Translations under genes and position numbers: made by a program
Shown here: positions 1-8,770 of the stretch, piece by piece
Layout: the number at the start of each line of letters is the position of its first letter
Numbering within the stretch: the stretch's first letter is position 1
The notes under the pieces: model-generated
The model's input: the letters and a program-made list of their open reading frames with translations, nothing else
What the model was told of the DNA's origin: nothing
Database searches by the model: none
Origin: Candidatus Altarchaeales archaeon
GTDB lineage: Archaea > Altiarchaeota > Altiarchaeia > IMC4 > SCGC-AAA252-I15
Assembly: GCA_014727915.1 (NCBI GenBank)
Contig: WJMO01000012.1
Location: forward strand, 1-39,489
Length of the DNA: 39,489 nt
Direction: 5' to 3'

Positions 1-2
1 CG

Positions 3-818
3 TTGGGTGAGGGTGCTTTTTGTTTGAGTGGTGGTAGTGCGGGTGTTTGTTCGTCTTCTTGTGGTGGTGATGTGGTTGGTGGGGCTTTTTTGGATTGTGA
101 TTCTGGTACGGGTGTGGTTGATTATTGTTGTTTGTGTGGGGGTAGCGCTCCGACCACTACCTTGTCCGGTCCTTCCACGACTTTATCCATACCTACCACT
201 ACCACCTTGCCTGGTGGTGTGGGTAATGATTTGTGCGAGACTAGCTTGTGGCCGGATGCTTTTTGCATAAGCGGCGGTACTTCGGTCGAATGCCTAGCGT
301 TGTGTGGCGGTATTGTGGATGGCGGGCTTTTCGTGGACTGTGACCCTAACACCGCGGTGGTTGATTATTGTTGTTTGTGTGGGGGTAGCGCTCCGACCAC
401 TACCTTGTCCGGTCCTTCCACGACTTTATCCATACCTACCACTACCACCTTGCCTGGTGCGGTGGTTTGTAGCGATTATTACGGGTCGAGTTCGGTTTGT
501 TCTTCCGGTATTGACGAGTGCGAGACCTACTGCAGGCTTATCAATTATCATGATTGGACCTTCCATGGGTCTGCCTTGTGCAACCCAGGAAATCCGAGCA
601 AGGGATGCTGCGAATGCGCGGGTGGCGCCGTCACCACTACCACCTTGCCTGGTGCGGTGGTTTGTAGCGATTATTACGGGTCGAGTTCGGTTTGTTCTTC
701 CGGTATTGACGAGTGCGAGACCTACTGCAGGCTCCTAAATTATTTTGATTGGACCTTCCATCAGTCTATTTTATGCAATCCGGGAGATCCGGCAGATGGA
801 TGCTGCGAATGCTATTAG
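3..818 (+). CDS. Secreted protein of tandem eight-cysteine modules with Thr/Pro linkers (5' end outside window)
   Basis: The frame is open to the left edge, so only the C-terminal 271 codons are seen and no start or signal peptide is visible. Four related modules follow one another, roughly residues 1-47, 75-127, 150-205 and 216-271. Each has the cysteine order C-x9-C-x(6-8)-C-x3-C-x(11-15)-C-x(8-9)-CC-x-C; the first lacks its first Cys because it is cut by the edge. Modules 1 and 2 end in CCLCGGSA, modules 3 and 4 in CCEC. Linkers are rich in Thr and Pro (for example TTTTLPG), typical of extracellular, often O-glycosylated stalks. The protein stops right after the last module with no membrane anchor or sorting helix. 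An extracellular disulfide-stabilised binding or structural protein is an inference; I do not recognise the module family. Confidence 0.8.
   Translation: MGEGAFCLSGGSAGVCSSSCGGDVVGGAFLDCDSGTGVVDYCCLCGGSAPTTTLSGPSTTLSIPTTTTLPGGVGNDLCETSLWPDAFCISGGTSVECLALCGGIVDGGLFVDCDPNTAVVDYCCLCGGSAPTTTLSGPSTTLSIPTTTTLPGAVVCSDYYGSSSVCSSGIDECETYCRLINYHDWTFHGSALCNPGNPSKGCCECAGGAVTTTTLPGAVVCSDYYGSSSVCSSGIDECETYCRLLNYFDWTFHQSILCNPGDPADGCCECY
114..459 (+). repeat. Exact 103-bp direct repeat (114-216 and 357-459)
   Basis: Positions 114-216 are identical to 357-459, offset 243 bp. The repeat covers the end of an eight-cysteine module (VVDYCCLCGG) and the whole Thr/Pro linker. The preceding module halves differ in sequence, so only part of each unit has been kept identical, which points to recent duplication or gene conversion. 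Confidence 0.95.
438..733 (+). repeat. Exact 101-bp direct repeat (438-538 and 633-733)
   Basis: Positions 438-538 equal 633-733, offset 195 bp. The repeat covers the short TTTTLPG linker and the first half of the second module type (starting VVCSDYYG). After position 538/733 the copies diverge while keeping all cysteines. Confidence 0.95.
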
Positions 819-848
819 AAATAACCCCCATCTAACAGTTCTTCCTAG

Positions 849-2699
849 CTATGTTATCGCAGCCTTTATGGTGATGACTTTCCCCATTCCGTGTTCCATT
901 GTCAGCCGGTTTGCGGTCGCGTCCAGTTCGGGAATGGTCTCATGCCGGTATGAGAACACGTAGACACTCCTCCCCTCCTTGATATGCTGTCCGGCCAAGT
1001 ACTCCGCCGACTTACAGTCGTCCCGTTCGCAGTCCAAAAGCACCACATCCTTCCCCAGCTTCAATGGCGCTAGCACGTTCGAGTTTCGCCGGTGGTAGTA
1101 GATGACGACCGAATAGTTCCCTACCCCCGCCCCCACGTTTTCAGCCACACCCTCCAGGAGGTCCTGGGTGTTCTTCTTAACGATGAAGTCCGCCGAAGAC
1201 GTCACCACCGAATAGGAGAGCGCGAACACCAACACCCACGTGAACGCCTCCGCACCCCACACCCTATGTGAGCGCGCAATCGCAGCGGCCGCCAAGACCA
1301 CGCTCGTGATCACCGGCACGGGACGGTAGAACCAGTCGCTCATGTAGTATCCGTTGTTCGAGACAAAAGGCCACAGCACAGCTGCCAACACCAGAACCGC
1401 GACAGTGATGTTCTTTCGATTCGCTCTGATATGCTCGGCTGCCAACTCTATAATGGAATAAGCTGTCAGAACCGAAAGAAACGGAAGGGATTCTATGAAG
1501 TATCTCATGTTGAGGGCGTCGCCTTCCCCGCCGTGGTTGGGCATGAACGCGAAAAAAACGGGCGCGACAGCAGCCAACCCGAACAAGAACAATACCTTCT
1601 CCCTGTATTTCCCAACTTTCAAAAGGGGAGACATGAGCGCAAGCACGAAAACAGGCGTGGACTGTAGTAGGGCCTTCTTCAACCCCACCTCCTGGTTCCC
1701 TGGGAACATGGTAAGGTCAAATACGTCCGCGCAGAACGTCAACAACGCAACCCTGGAAAAATCGAAGAACAAACCCACCACCAAAAGCGTCAAAGCGGCT
1801 CCCGTGAGCATTCTTCGATCTCTGACTATCCTACGGTGAGCCCCGGTTCTCAGGATCAGATATGCTAAGACGGCTGCGGCAACTCCAGGAACCAGAACTA
1901 CAGGCTTCAGCAGCCCGAACATGTCCCGGTTACCGTATCCGGTCATCAGAACGTCGCCGAACATGAGGTTGTTTATGCCTGCAAGACCTGCCACGGGCAA
2001 CGACATGCCCACGATGAAACGACCTACCTTACCCCTGTGCTCCAGGAGCATCCACGCGAAAAGTATGAAAGCGTATATGAGGTTCTGGTACCTGACCCCA
2101 ACCGCCACACCAGCTATTATCCCGCAGGCGAACGAAGCCCCCTGAAACCTGCCAACCGACAGACCAAAATACGCTGAAACGGCTACCAGGAACATGGACA
2201 GGCTGTGGGGCCACACGGCAACCGCATAGGAGGAAGCATAGGTGCAGAACGTGAAGATAGCAACCCCCAGAAAACCGACCCGTCCGTCGAACGCGTCCCT
2301 GCCTATGATGAAAACCAGATATACGGTCCCGAGGAAGGCCAGGATGTTCATCAACACAAGACCCTCCACTGACAATACAATGTAGAACGGGTATGAGAGT
2401 ATCGTGTACAGCTGAGGATATAAACCCACTATCTTCGCATCATCCCCTTCGCCGAATATGTTGGAAGTGCCGACCATATACTCCACTGACATGACGTCGC
2501 CCATGCCGTTCTTTATCTCGAAGCCGTTGCCCTCGGCGAAGTTCTTAGCCATCAGCATATACGTCACTTCATCGCTGGCAGTCAGAGCAGTCTCGAAATT
2601 AAGGGCTAACAGAATGCCCAATCCGAATATGAACAGCAACAGCGCCTTCTCCTCCCCTTCCATGGATGCATCACCGAACTTATACAAACTGTCTTTCAA
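849..2699 (-). CDS. Polytopic membrane protein, probable GT-C glycosyltransferase
   Basis: A 616-residue protein, mostly hydrophobic, with about a dozen predicted membrane segments beginning near residue 20 (ALLLFIFGLGILLAL). After the first segment comes SDEVTYMLMAKNFAEGNGF, an acidic motif in the first outer loop, as in GT-C enzymes of the ArnT/PMT type that take sugar from a polyprenyl phosphate donor. The C-terminal ~100 residues form a soluble domain. I recognise the fold type but not a specific substrate. The start is TTG at 2699, four nt after the asparagine-synthetase-like gene's stop; an ATG at 2663 (MEGEE) is a plausible alternative. It is likely cotranscribed with that gene and belongs to the surface-glycan island. 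Confidence 0.7.
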   Translation of the reverse strand: MKDSLYKFGDASMEGEEKALLLFIFGLGILLALNFETALTASDEVTYMLMAKNFAEGNGFEIKNGMGDVMSVEYMVGTSNIFGEGDDAKIVGLYPQLYTILSYPFYIVLSVEGLVLMNILAFLGTVYLVFIIGRDAFDGRVGFLGVAIFTFCTYASSYAVAVWPHSLSMFLVAVSAYFGLSVGRFQGASFACGIIAGVAVGVRYQNLIYAFILFAWMLLEHRGKVGRFIVGMSLPVAGLAGINNLMFGDVLMTGYGNRDMFGLLKPVVLVPGVAAAVLAYLILRTGAHRRIVRDRRMLTGAALTLLVVGLFFDFSRVALLTFCADVFDLTMFPGNQEVGLKKALLQSTPVFVLALMSPLLKVGKYREKVLFLFGLAAVAPVFFAFMPNHGGEGDALNMRYFIESLPFLSVLTAYSIIELAAEHIRANRKNITVAVLVLAAVLWPFVSNNGYYMSDWFYRPVPVITSVVLAAAAIARSHRVWGAEAFTWVLVFALSYSVVTSSADFIVKKNTQDLLEGVAENVGAGVGNYSVVIYYHRRNSNVLAPLKLGKDVVLLDCERDDCKSAEYLAGQHIKEGRSVYVFSYRHETIPELDATANRLTMEHGMGKVITIKAAIT

Positions 2700-2702
2700 T
2701 CA

Positions 2703-4571
2703 TTAAAACCTTTTCAACGGCTTTGATATGTTCTCCCGGTCCAAAAACGTCCGCGCCCAAAGCTCAAGGGATAGGAGGCTCCATATTTGATCCCGGTAGT
2801 TCCGTTCTCTCCTATGTTCAAGTATGTGCTTCACATAATCAATTTTCATCCAACCCCTCTCTTCGGTTAGGAGATAGTCTGAGACCCTGCTAAATTCCTC
2901 GTCGAACCAGTTGTCCAATGGCACGTCAAAACCGTGCTTCTTCCTTTCGCATATCCGGCTGGGAACAATGTCTCTGGCAGCCTCTTTGAAAACATGCTTT
3001 TCAACCATGCCCTTAAGCTTCATTCGACTGGGCACGCTGAACGCGTAATCCAGGAGCTCATGATCCAAGAAGGGAACGCGCGCCTCCAATGAGTTAGCCA
3101 TGGTCATCTTATCCACCTTCATCAGCAGGTCGTCTGGGAGCCATACTTTAGAGTCAGCGTAGAGCATCTGCTTCAGCAGATCAGAGTCCCCTGCATTTCT
3201 GAAGTGCTGGGAGTAGACGCTCGAACTGTATGCTCCCTCATCTAACTCGCGGCCGGTGAGCTCTCCCATCTCCTCCCGGTTGAAAACTGATATCCAGTCC
3301 ACATACCTGTCTTCCATGTTCTCCAGACTGCGCTCGAAGAACCTCCTGGCCTTGCTCCTCGGCATGAAACCAACCACGCCTGGCATGATATTATCCTTGA
3401 ACATTCCAGGCAGCAGATCATATACTCTGCTGAATCTCCTGTTAATCATCACTGCCTTGTACCTGCCATAGCCTGCGAACAATTCGTCAGCGCCCTCTCC
3501 TGTCAAAACGACCTTCACCCTCTTCCTTGCGAACTCTGACAGTATGTGTGTCGGCACCGCTGCAGAGTCACCCAGTGGCTCGTCGAAGTGCCAGACGATT
3601 TCTGGCAGCAGGTCCAGGGAGTTCGATTCCACAATGAGCTCATGATGTTCAGTGCCAAAAGCTTCAGCAACAATTTTCGCATATGTGACTTCATCCACTC
3701 CCCCACCAACTCCGAATCCAACAGAGAACGTTTTCACTGGTTCCCCCATCAACTGCGACATCAACCCTACAATGGCTGAAGAGTCCACCCCACCTGAGAG
3801 GAACGCCCCCAATGGAACGTCACTCATGAGTCTATTTTCAACGGAGTCCCTCAACCTTTTGATGATCTCGCCGGTAATGTCGCCTGAAGCATCCTTGGAA
3901 GAAAGGTCCACATCCCAGTACCTGGACACCTCAACACCCCCTGGGCAGACTTTCATGTAGTGGCCGGGCAGTAGCTTCATAACACCCTCGTATATGGTCT
4001 TGGGCGCCGGCACATACCTGTAGACAAGATAATCAATCAGCGCTGAGCCATCAACTTCCCTCCTGAAGCCCGGATAGAGGAGTATGGACTTGATCTCACT
4101 TGCGAAAACCAGCGCATCCCCCACCTCCGCATAATAGAGCGGCTTGATCCCAACCCCGTCCCTGGCAAGGTAAAGCTCTTTCTTGTTGCTGTCCCACAAT
4201 GCGAAGCCGAACATCCCATCCAACCTGTTTATGAACCCAATACCCCACTCCTCATAGGCGTGCACCAGGGTCTCAGTGTCCGAGTCAGTGTAGTACCGGT
4301 GTCCTCTGGACTCCAACTCCCCCCTGAGAGTGGCGTGGTTGTAGGTCTCCCCATTATAGACTATCCACACCGACTCGTCCTCGTTGTGAATCGGCTGCCG
4401 GCCCGACTCCAAGTCCACGATCGAAAGACGCCTATGGCCCAGGGCAACGTGCTCGTCGTCGTAGAATCCGCTGTCGTCAGGCCCCCGGTGACGGATCAAA
4501 CCTGTCATCCCCCTCACAGCCTGGGAATCGACACCCCCTCCAAACCCGCACAAGCCCGCTATCCCGCACAT
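2703..4571 (-). CDS. asnB: Glutamine-dependent asparagine synthetase family protein (AsnB)
   Basis: A full-length 622-residue class II amidotransferase. The N-terminus MCGIAG supplies the catalytic Cys2 of the glutaminase domain, with RHRGPD and YNGE glutamine-binding motifs. The synthetase domain has the ATP pyrophosphatase loop SGGVDSS and later GEGADELFAGY. The family converts aspartate, glutamine and ATP to asparagine; paralogs in polysaccharide clusters are thought to amidate sugar uronates or other carboxylates. Its position directly before the GT-C-like gene and opposite a glycan operon makes the second role possible. The ATG start is fixed by the need for Cys at position 2. Sequence alone does not separate the two roles. 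Confidence 0.92.
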   Translation of the reverse strand: MCGIAGLCGFGGGVDSQAVRGMTGLIRHRGPDDSGFYDDEHVALGHRRLSIVDLESGRQPIHNEDESVWIVYNGETYNHATLRGELESRGHRYYTDSDTETLVHAYEEWGIGFINRLDGMFGFALWDSNKKELYLARDGVGIKPLYYAEVGDALVFASEIKSILLYPGFRREVDGSALIDYLVYRYVPAPKTIYEGVMKLLPGHYMKVCPGGVEVSRYWDVDLSSKDASGDITGEIIKRLRDSVENRLMSDVPLGAFLSGGVDSSAIVGLMSQLMGEPVKTFSVGFGVGGGVDEVTYAKIVAEAFGTEHHELIVESNSLDLLPEIVWHFDEPLGDSAAVPTHILSEFARKRVKVVLTGEGADELFAGYGRYKAVMINRRFSRVYDLLPGMFKDNIMPGVVGFMPRSKARRFFERSLENMEDRYVDWISVFNREEMGELTGRELDEGAYSSSVYSQHFRNAGDSDLLKQMLYADSKVWLPDDLLMKVDKMTMANSLEARVPFLDHELLDYAFSVPSRMKLKGMVEKHVFKEAARDIVPSRICERKKHGFDVPLDNWFDEEFSRVSDYLLTEERGWMKIDYVKHILEHRRERNYRDQIWSLLSLELWARTFLDRENISKPLKRF

Positions 4572-4620
4572 TTTATATAAACCACGCTAATGTATACAAC
4601 TAGAGTACAGCCAATATAAA
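4572..4620. promoter_or_regulatory. Divergent promoter region between asnB-like gene and membrane-protein operon
   Basis: The 49 bp between two divergent ATGs contain a central GTATAC (4592-4597) lying 24-27 nt from both starts, where a TATA box for two leaderless transcripts would sit. AT-rich TTTATATAA (4572-4580) and AATATAAA (4613-4620) directly abut the two start codons and could instead be inward TATA boxes giving ~18-nt leaders. Sequence alone does not decide between these. Confidence 0.45.
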
Positions 4621-5181
4621 ATGAACATCCTCTCCACAGTCGGCCAGTTCATAAAGAACTACATCATGCGCTTGAAGGTCTTCTACGACAAAGGCAGAGA
4701 ATACTACATGCTACTCTTCGGTTTGATAACCGTGTCGACTCTGATAGGCGTATACATGCCTCAACTCTACAAATTAGCGGTCAAGATGGGCATACAAATA
4801 TCGGAGACCTACCTCTCGCTTATATTGATAACCGTAATAGTCGTCGCGGTCAACATAATCATACTACTCATCGGATGGGTGAGCTACGCAAGGGACTTCA
4901 CCCAACAGGAGCTGTTCTGGCGCGACATACAACACCCAAACAACAGGCTTTCAATGACACATCTGGCTCGCATGTACAAGCAGTTCGATAAGCTGTCAGA
5001 GGGCATAGCACAGGCTTTACCCGAGGGTGAGAGGGAGAAGTACCTCCAGGAATGGGCTGCCATCAGAGCAGAGTACCCGTTGGGTCTGAAGATAGGAGAG
5101 CGGGTTATCTTTGACATAGACTCCCTAACACCCGCGGAACTGGAGGCCATCCTCAAGAAGGCGAAGTCCATGCGCAAATGA
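4621..5181 (+). CDS. Small two-helix membrane protein, unknown function
   Basis: A 186-residue protein not matched to any family I know. It has a short basic N-terminal part, two membrane segments (about residues 29-46 and 64-85), and a charged ~100-residue C-terminal domain that is probably cytoplasmic and helical. It is the first gene of a plus-strand run continuing with an alkaline-phosphatase-superfamily enzyme (22-nt gap), a GT4 glycosyltransferase and a methyltransferase, so a role in glycan assembly or export is inferred from position only. Confidence 0.7.
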   Translation: MNILSTVGQFIKNYIMRLKVFYDKGREYYMLLFGLITVSTLIGVYMPQLYKLAVKMGIQISETYLSLILITVIVVAVNIIILLIGWVSYARDFTQQELFWRDIQHPNNRLSMTHLARMYKQFDKLSEGIAQALPEGEREKYLQEWAAIRAEYPLGLKIGERVIFDIDSLTPAELEAILKKAKSMRK

Positions 5182-5203
5182 GAAATCACCCAGATACAGG
5201 ATA

Positions 5204-6520
5204 ATGAAACCCAACATAGTCTTCATATTAGCTGACGCTGTCAGAGCCCGGAACATCGGCTGCTACGGATTCGACGACATAACCCCGAACATAGACTCCC
5301 TGGCGGGAGAGGGGGTGATGTTCGAGGACGCATACTCGTGCATAAACGCCACCGACCCGTCCCTGACCACCATCTTCTCAGGTAAATACCCGCGGGGCCA
5401 TGGGATGCTGGACCATGGCATCCTTGTGACAGAAAAATCACTCCAAAGGCTTGCTGAAAGCGGCACAGCCCTCCTGCCCGAGCTCCTGAAGGGCATGGGC
5501 TACCGGACCCTCGCAGTCGACTGGCTGGGAAGATGGCACCGGCGGGGCTACGACCACTACGAGGGCATAAGGGAGATGTCCTCCGAGGGCATGGACGTGA
5601 TAGAACGGGCGGACACCGTCAGTGACAGGGCGATACACCTAATGGAAGAAAACAAGAAACATCCCTTTTTCCTCTTCCTCCACTACTGGGACACGCACAT
5701 GCCATATGACCCGCCACGGGAGAACATCCCCGAGATTCCCTCAGAAGAACTGGCCATCGAAGCCCTGGACTCGATAAGATCCAAACATTACCGGGAGAAG
5801 ATGAAGAGGATTGTTTCAGATGCCGGCGGATTCAAGAATATGGTCTCAAGATACTATGGCACGATAAACTTCGTGGACCAGGAGATGGGAAGGCTGATCG
5901 AACGCATGAAAGACATTGGACTATACGACGATTCGATCATTGTCTTCACATCCGACCACGGGGAGAGTCTGACCGAGCACGGAATATTCTTCGACCACCA
6001 TGGCCTATACGATGTCAGCATACACGTGCCCCTAATCTTGAAATACCCGGGATCCCCGAAAGGCAGGGAAGTGCCCGGTTTTGTCCAGCACTTCGACCTA
6101 ATGCCCACGATACTCGATCTGCTGGAACGCCCACAAAACGGCATGCTGGATTTCAACGGCAAGACCATGCTACCGCTCATAAACGATCTCGACCCATTGC
6201 ATTCGGCTGTTCACGCGGAGGAGCATCAAACCCAACATAAGGTGGCGGTAAGGACCAAAGACTTCAAGTACATACGCGCCCTATCCCCAAAGGGGAACCG
6301 GTGCAGGTACTGTGAAGTTGAACATTCTGAAACCGAGGAACTTTACGACCTGAAGAAAGACCCGGGCGAGACGGAAAACATAACAGGCGAAAGGGAGGAT
6401 GTGAAGGAGGAACTCGCGGGAATACAGAGAGAATACCTAAAATCCTTCGAGAAAGCAACGGCAAATAGCGATAAATGGGACATACAAAAAATACTCGGAA
6501 AGCTCAAAACATCTATATAA
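5204..6520 (+). CDS. Alkaline-phosphatase-superfamily (sulfatase-like) enzyme with Thr nucleophile, no signal peptide
   Basis: A 438-residue protein of the PF00884 sulfatase type. It begins NIVFILADAVRA with metal ligand Asp11 and carries FTSDHGES with a second Asp/His metal pair. At the nucleophile position it reads ATDPSLTT, so Thr50 replaces the Cys or Ser that true sulfatases convert to formylglycine, and the following Arg is missing. That Asp/Thr/Asp-His set resembles the phospho-transferring or phosphodiester-hydrolysing branch rather than sulfatases. There is no signal peptide or membrane segment, so it should be cytoplasmic, which is odd for such enzymes. Substrate unknown; cluster context suggests a phosphorylated glycan or lipid-linked precursor. 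Confidence 0.85.
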   Translation: MKPNIVFILADAVRARNIGCYGFDDITPNIDSLAGEGVMFEDAYSCINATDPSLTTIFSGKYPRGHGMLDHGILVTEKSLQRLAESGTALLPELLKGMGYRTLAVDWLGRWHRRGYDHYEGIREMSSEGMDVIERADTVSDRAIHLMEENKKHPFFLFLHYWDTHMPYDPPRENIPEIPSEELAIEALDSIRSKHYREKMKRIVSDAGGFKNMVSRYYGTINFVDQEMGRLIERMKDIGLYDDSIIVFTSDHGESLTEHGIFFDHHGLYDVSIHVPLILKYPGSPKGREVPGFVQHFDLMPTILDLLERPQNGMLDFNGKTMLPLINDLDPLHSAVHAEEHQTQHKVAVRTKDFKYIRALSPKGNRCRYCEVEHSETEELYDLKKDPGETENITGEREDVKEELAGIQREYLKSFEKATANSDKWDIQKILGKLKTSI

Positions 6521-6556
6521 CCAAAATCAAATAACCATCAATAGGGTCGTTATCCA

Positions 6557-7732
6557 ATGGAAACAAGGAAAAGGGTGTGCTACCTGACATCACATTCCCC
6601 AGTATTCTCAAAGGAGGTCGGGGGAGCGGAAGCCCAGCTATACCTCATAGGCCAGCAACTCCTGGGAAAAGGGTGGGAATGCCATTATGCCATCAACAAC
6701 TGCGGTCAGAAGAACACCGAAACCATCGAAGGCATGGTCTTCCACAAGGTCCGAAGGCTTAACGTCCGGGAGATAATGGCTGGCACCTCCCATGAAAACA
6801 ACCCCCTAACCCGTCTCAGGAACATAACAACATCCATCATGGCGAATGCCGCGCGCACCCTGAACTTCGAAGCCTTGGAACATGCCGACGCCGACATATA
6901 CCACACACGTTGCGCCGGAAAGCATGTTGGATATGTGGGCATGCACGCCAAAAGAAGGAGAAAACCCTTCGTCTTCACAGTCGCTCACATAGACGACTGC
7001 ACAGTGTCAGGGCGGACATGGAGGGGGAGATGGTGGCTGGACCGTAGGATGTACCTCAAAGGCTTGAAGAGCGCCGACTCTGTAATCATCACATCGGAGT
7101 ATCTTAGAGAGCCCCTGGAGGAGAACTACAGGGGGGACGTCAGACTCATACGGTCAGGATATCCGATACCTGAAATATCCGGCAAGCCTGATGGAGGGCA
7201 TGTGCTGTGGGCTGCGAGGATGGTGGACTGGAAGCACCCCGAAATATACTTCGAAGTAGCCAAAGCCCTGCCAGAGTACGAGTTCGTCATGTTGGGCGGG
7301 GGCAGGGATTTCAGAAAAACGGAGAAATTCAACGGACATCAGGATATGAAGAGCATAGGGAACCTGCGCTTCATCGACTTCGTCCCGTTCAAAGAGGTGA
7401 ACACGTTCTTCCGCGAGGCGGCGGTCTTCGTCGACACATCCGACTCAGCAGGCTTCCCGAACACATTCATACAATCATGGATGCACGGGGTACCGACAGT
7501 CTCATTGGACGTGGACCCCGACTGCGTGATATGCGACAACAGGCTGGGATACCATTCCAAGACGGTCGACCAGATGGTCGAGGACGTCAGAGAACTGATG
7601 GAGAACACCGCACTACGGAGGAAGACCGGGAGGAGATGCCGCGAATACGCGGTCAAAAACCACGACATAAAAGACACTGCAGCGGAACATGACAGGCTAT
7701 ACACTGGGCTGGTCGAAGATGAGCGAAGCTAA
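6557..7732 (+). CDS. GT4-type glycosyltransferase
   Basis: A 391-residue GT-B protein. The N-terminal domain opens with RVCYLTSHSPVF and GGAEAQLY, the acceptor-side glycine-rich loop of GT4 enzymes. The C-terminal donor domain has AARMVDWKHPE and AGFPNTFIQSWMHGVPTVSLD, the usual nucleotide-sugar site, although the first Glu of the E-x7-E pattern is replaced. Transfers sugar from a nucleotide donor to a growing glycan in the cytoplasm; the sugar cannot be told. It follows the phosphatase-like gene by 36 nt and its end overlaps the next gene. Confidence 0.88.
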   Translation: METRKRVCYLTSHSPVFSKEVGGAEAQLYLIGQQLLGKGWECHYAINNCGQKNTETIEGMVFHKVRRLNVREIMAGTSHENNPLTRLRNITTSIMANAARTLNFEALEHADADIYHTRCAGKHVGYVGMHAKRRRKPFVFTVAHIDDCTVSGRTWRGRWWLDRRMYLKGLKSADSVIITSEYLREPLEENYRGDVRLIRSGYPIPEISGKPDGGHVLWAARMVDWKHPEIYFEVAKALPEYEFVMLGGGRDFRKTEKFNGHQDMKSIGNLRFIDFVPFKEVNTFFREAAVFVDTSDSAGFPNTFIQSWMHGVPTVSLDVDPDCVICDNRLGYHSKTVDQMVEDVRELMENTALRRKTGRRCREYAVKNHDIKDTAAEHDRLYTGLVEDERS

Positions 7733-8759
7733 GATGCAAAATAAAACGGTTGAAGCCAACTCAAAATTGTTGCATACTATCTTCTCCGATATGACGGATG
7801 AAACGATCATAGAGCATGAGTTGGTCCCTGAGGAGCGCTCTGAATACCTCCTCTCCCACATAGGATATCTGGCGAATAAGCATGATCCTTCAAAGTACAC
7901 GAACATACCTAACTGGCTAGATTCAATCGTAAACCATACAGGATTGAAAGACAAGAAGATCCTCGATATGGGCTGCGGATTCGGGGAGTGGGGTCTGATG
8001 CTGTCCAACTATGGCAACGAAGTCACTGGAATCACCATAACCGGCTTTGAAGCCCGTTTTCTCGAAAAAATAAAGAAAATCCACGCAGACCTGCTGGCGG
8101 AAAACGCCATTAGAATGGAACCGGTCGTTGGTGACGCCCTTGACCTGCCCTTTGAAGACAGCAGCTTTGACGTTGTCCTCTGCAACCAGTTCATATCACA
8201 CGTATCAGACCTCACCAGATCCTTTGAGGAGGCTAAGAGGGTCCTGAACGACAACGGACAGCTGATAGTCCTGGACAATAACAAGCACAACCTCCTCTAC
8301 CTCTGGAGGTACGCGCCCTTCCAGGAGATAATGAGAAAACAAGACAATACCTTCAACTCCCTGAGGGAGGGGATAATCAAAGAATATGCACTTGAACATC
8401 AGATGCGGCTGTCAGACGAGGACATAAGCCTGATCTCAGACCGGACTGCGGGTTATCTGAAAGACGAAATAATAGAAGTACTCGGAAGCATAAAGGACGG
8501 TGATGCTAGCATGAAAGCCGTCCTGCAGGGTCTGCCCAAAAGATTCAGGTATCGTAACCCGCTTACCGGATATTATGTGGAGCGATACTTCACCCCATCT
8601 GAAGTCGTTGGAAGAATGGAAAAACAGGGTTTTTCAGATATGCGCACCGTATACCCCCTGTCAAAGAACAGATTATCCAAACTCCCATTGATGCGGGACA
8701 TAGTTTTTAACACCGTCTGCGGGACATACCTGATATCAGCATCATGTGGAAAACAATAA
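7719..8759 (+). CDS. Class I SAM-dependent methyltransferase
   Basis: A 346-residue protein (from ATG 7719) with the SAM-binding motif ILDMGCGFGEWG about residue 80, an acidic strand-2 region, and VVLCNQFISHV as the motif IV region. The fold is a Rossmann methyltransferase with a ~100-residue helical insertion after the core. Substrate not identifiable; in this island a sugar or lipid-linked glycan is the natural guess. The start is uncertain: ATG 7719 overlaps the previous gene by 14 nt, ATG 7734 begins one nt after its stop, and the frame is open back to 7689. The gene ends 11 nt from the convergent phosphatase-like gene. Confidence 0.85.
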   Translation: MSEAKMQNKTVEANSKLLHTIFSDMTDETIIEHELVPEERSEYLLSHIGYLANKHDPSKYTNIPNWLDSIVNHTGLKDKKILDMGCGFGEWGLMLSNYGNEVTGITITGFEARFLEKIKKIHADLLAENAIRMEPVVGDALDLPFEDSSFDVVLCNQFISHVSDLTRSFEEAKRVLNDNGQLIVLDNNKHNLLYLWRYAPFQEIMRKQDNTFNSLREGIIKEYALEHQMRLSDEDISLISDRTAGYLKDEIIEVLGSIKDGDASMKAVLQGLPKRFRYRNPLTGYYVERYFTPSEVVGRMEKQGFSDMRTVYPLSKNRLSKLPLMRDIVFNTVCGTYLISASCGKQ

Positions 8760-8770
8760 TAGAAATTATC

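Noticed and set aside
114..733. CRISPR-like direct repeats
   Set aside because: Repeats of about 100 bp lie in one coding frame and encode linkers and modules; no regular short repeat-spacer pattern.
5204..6520. Arylsulfatase annotation
   Set aside because: No Cys/Ser for formylglycine and no CxPxR Arg; Thr is at the nucleophile position.
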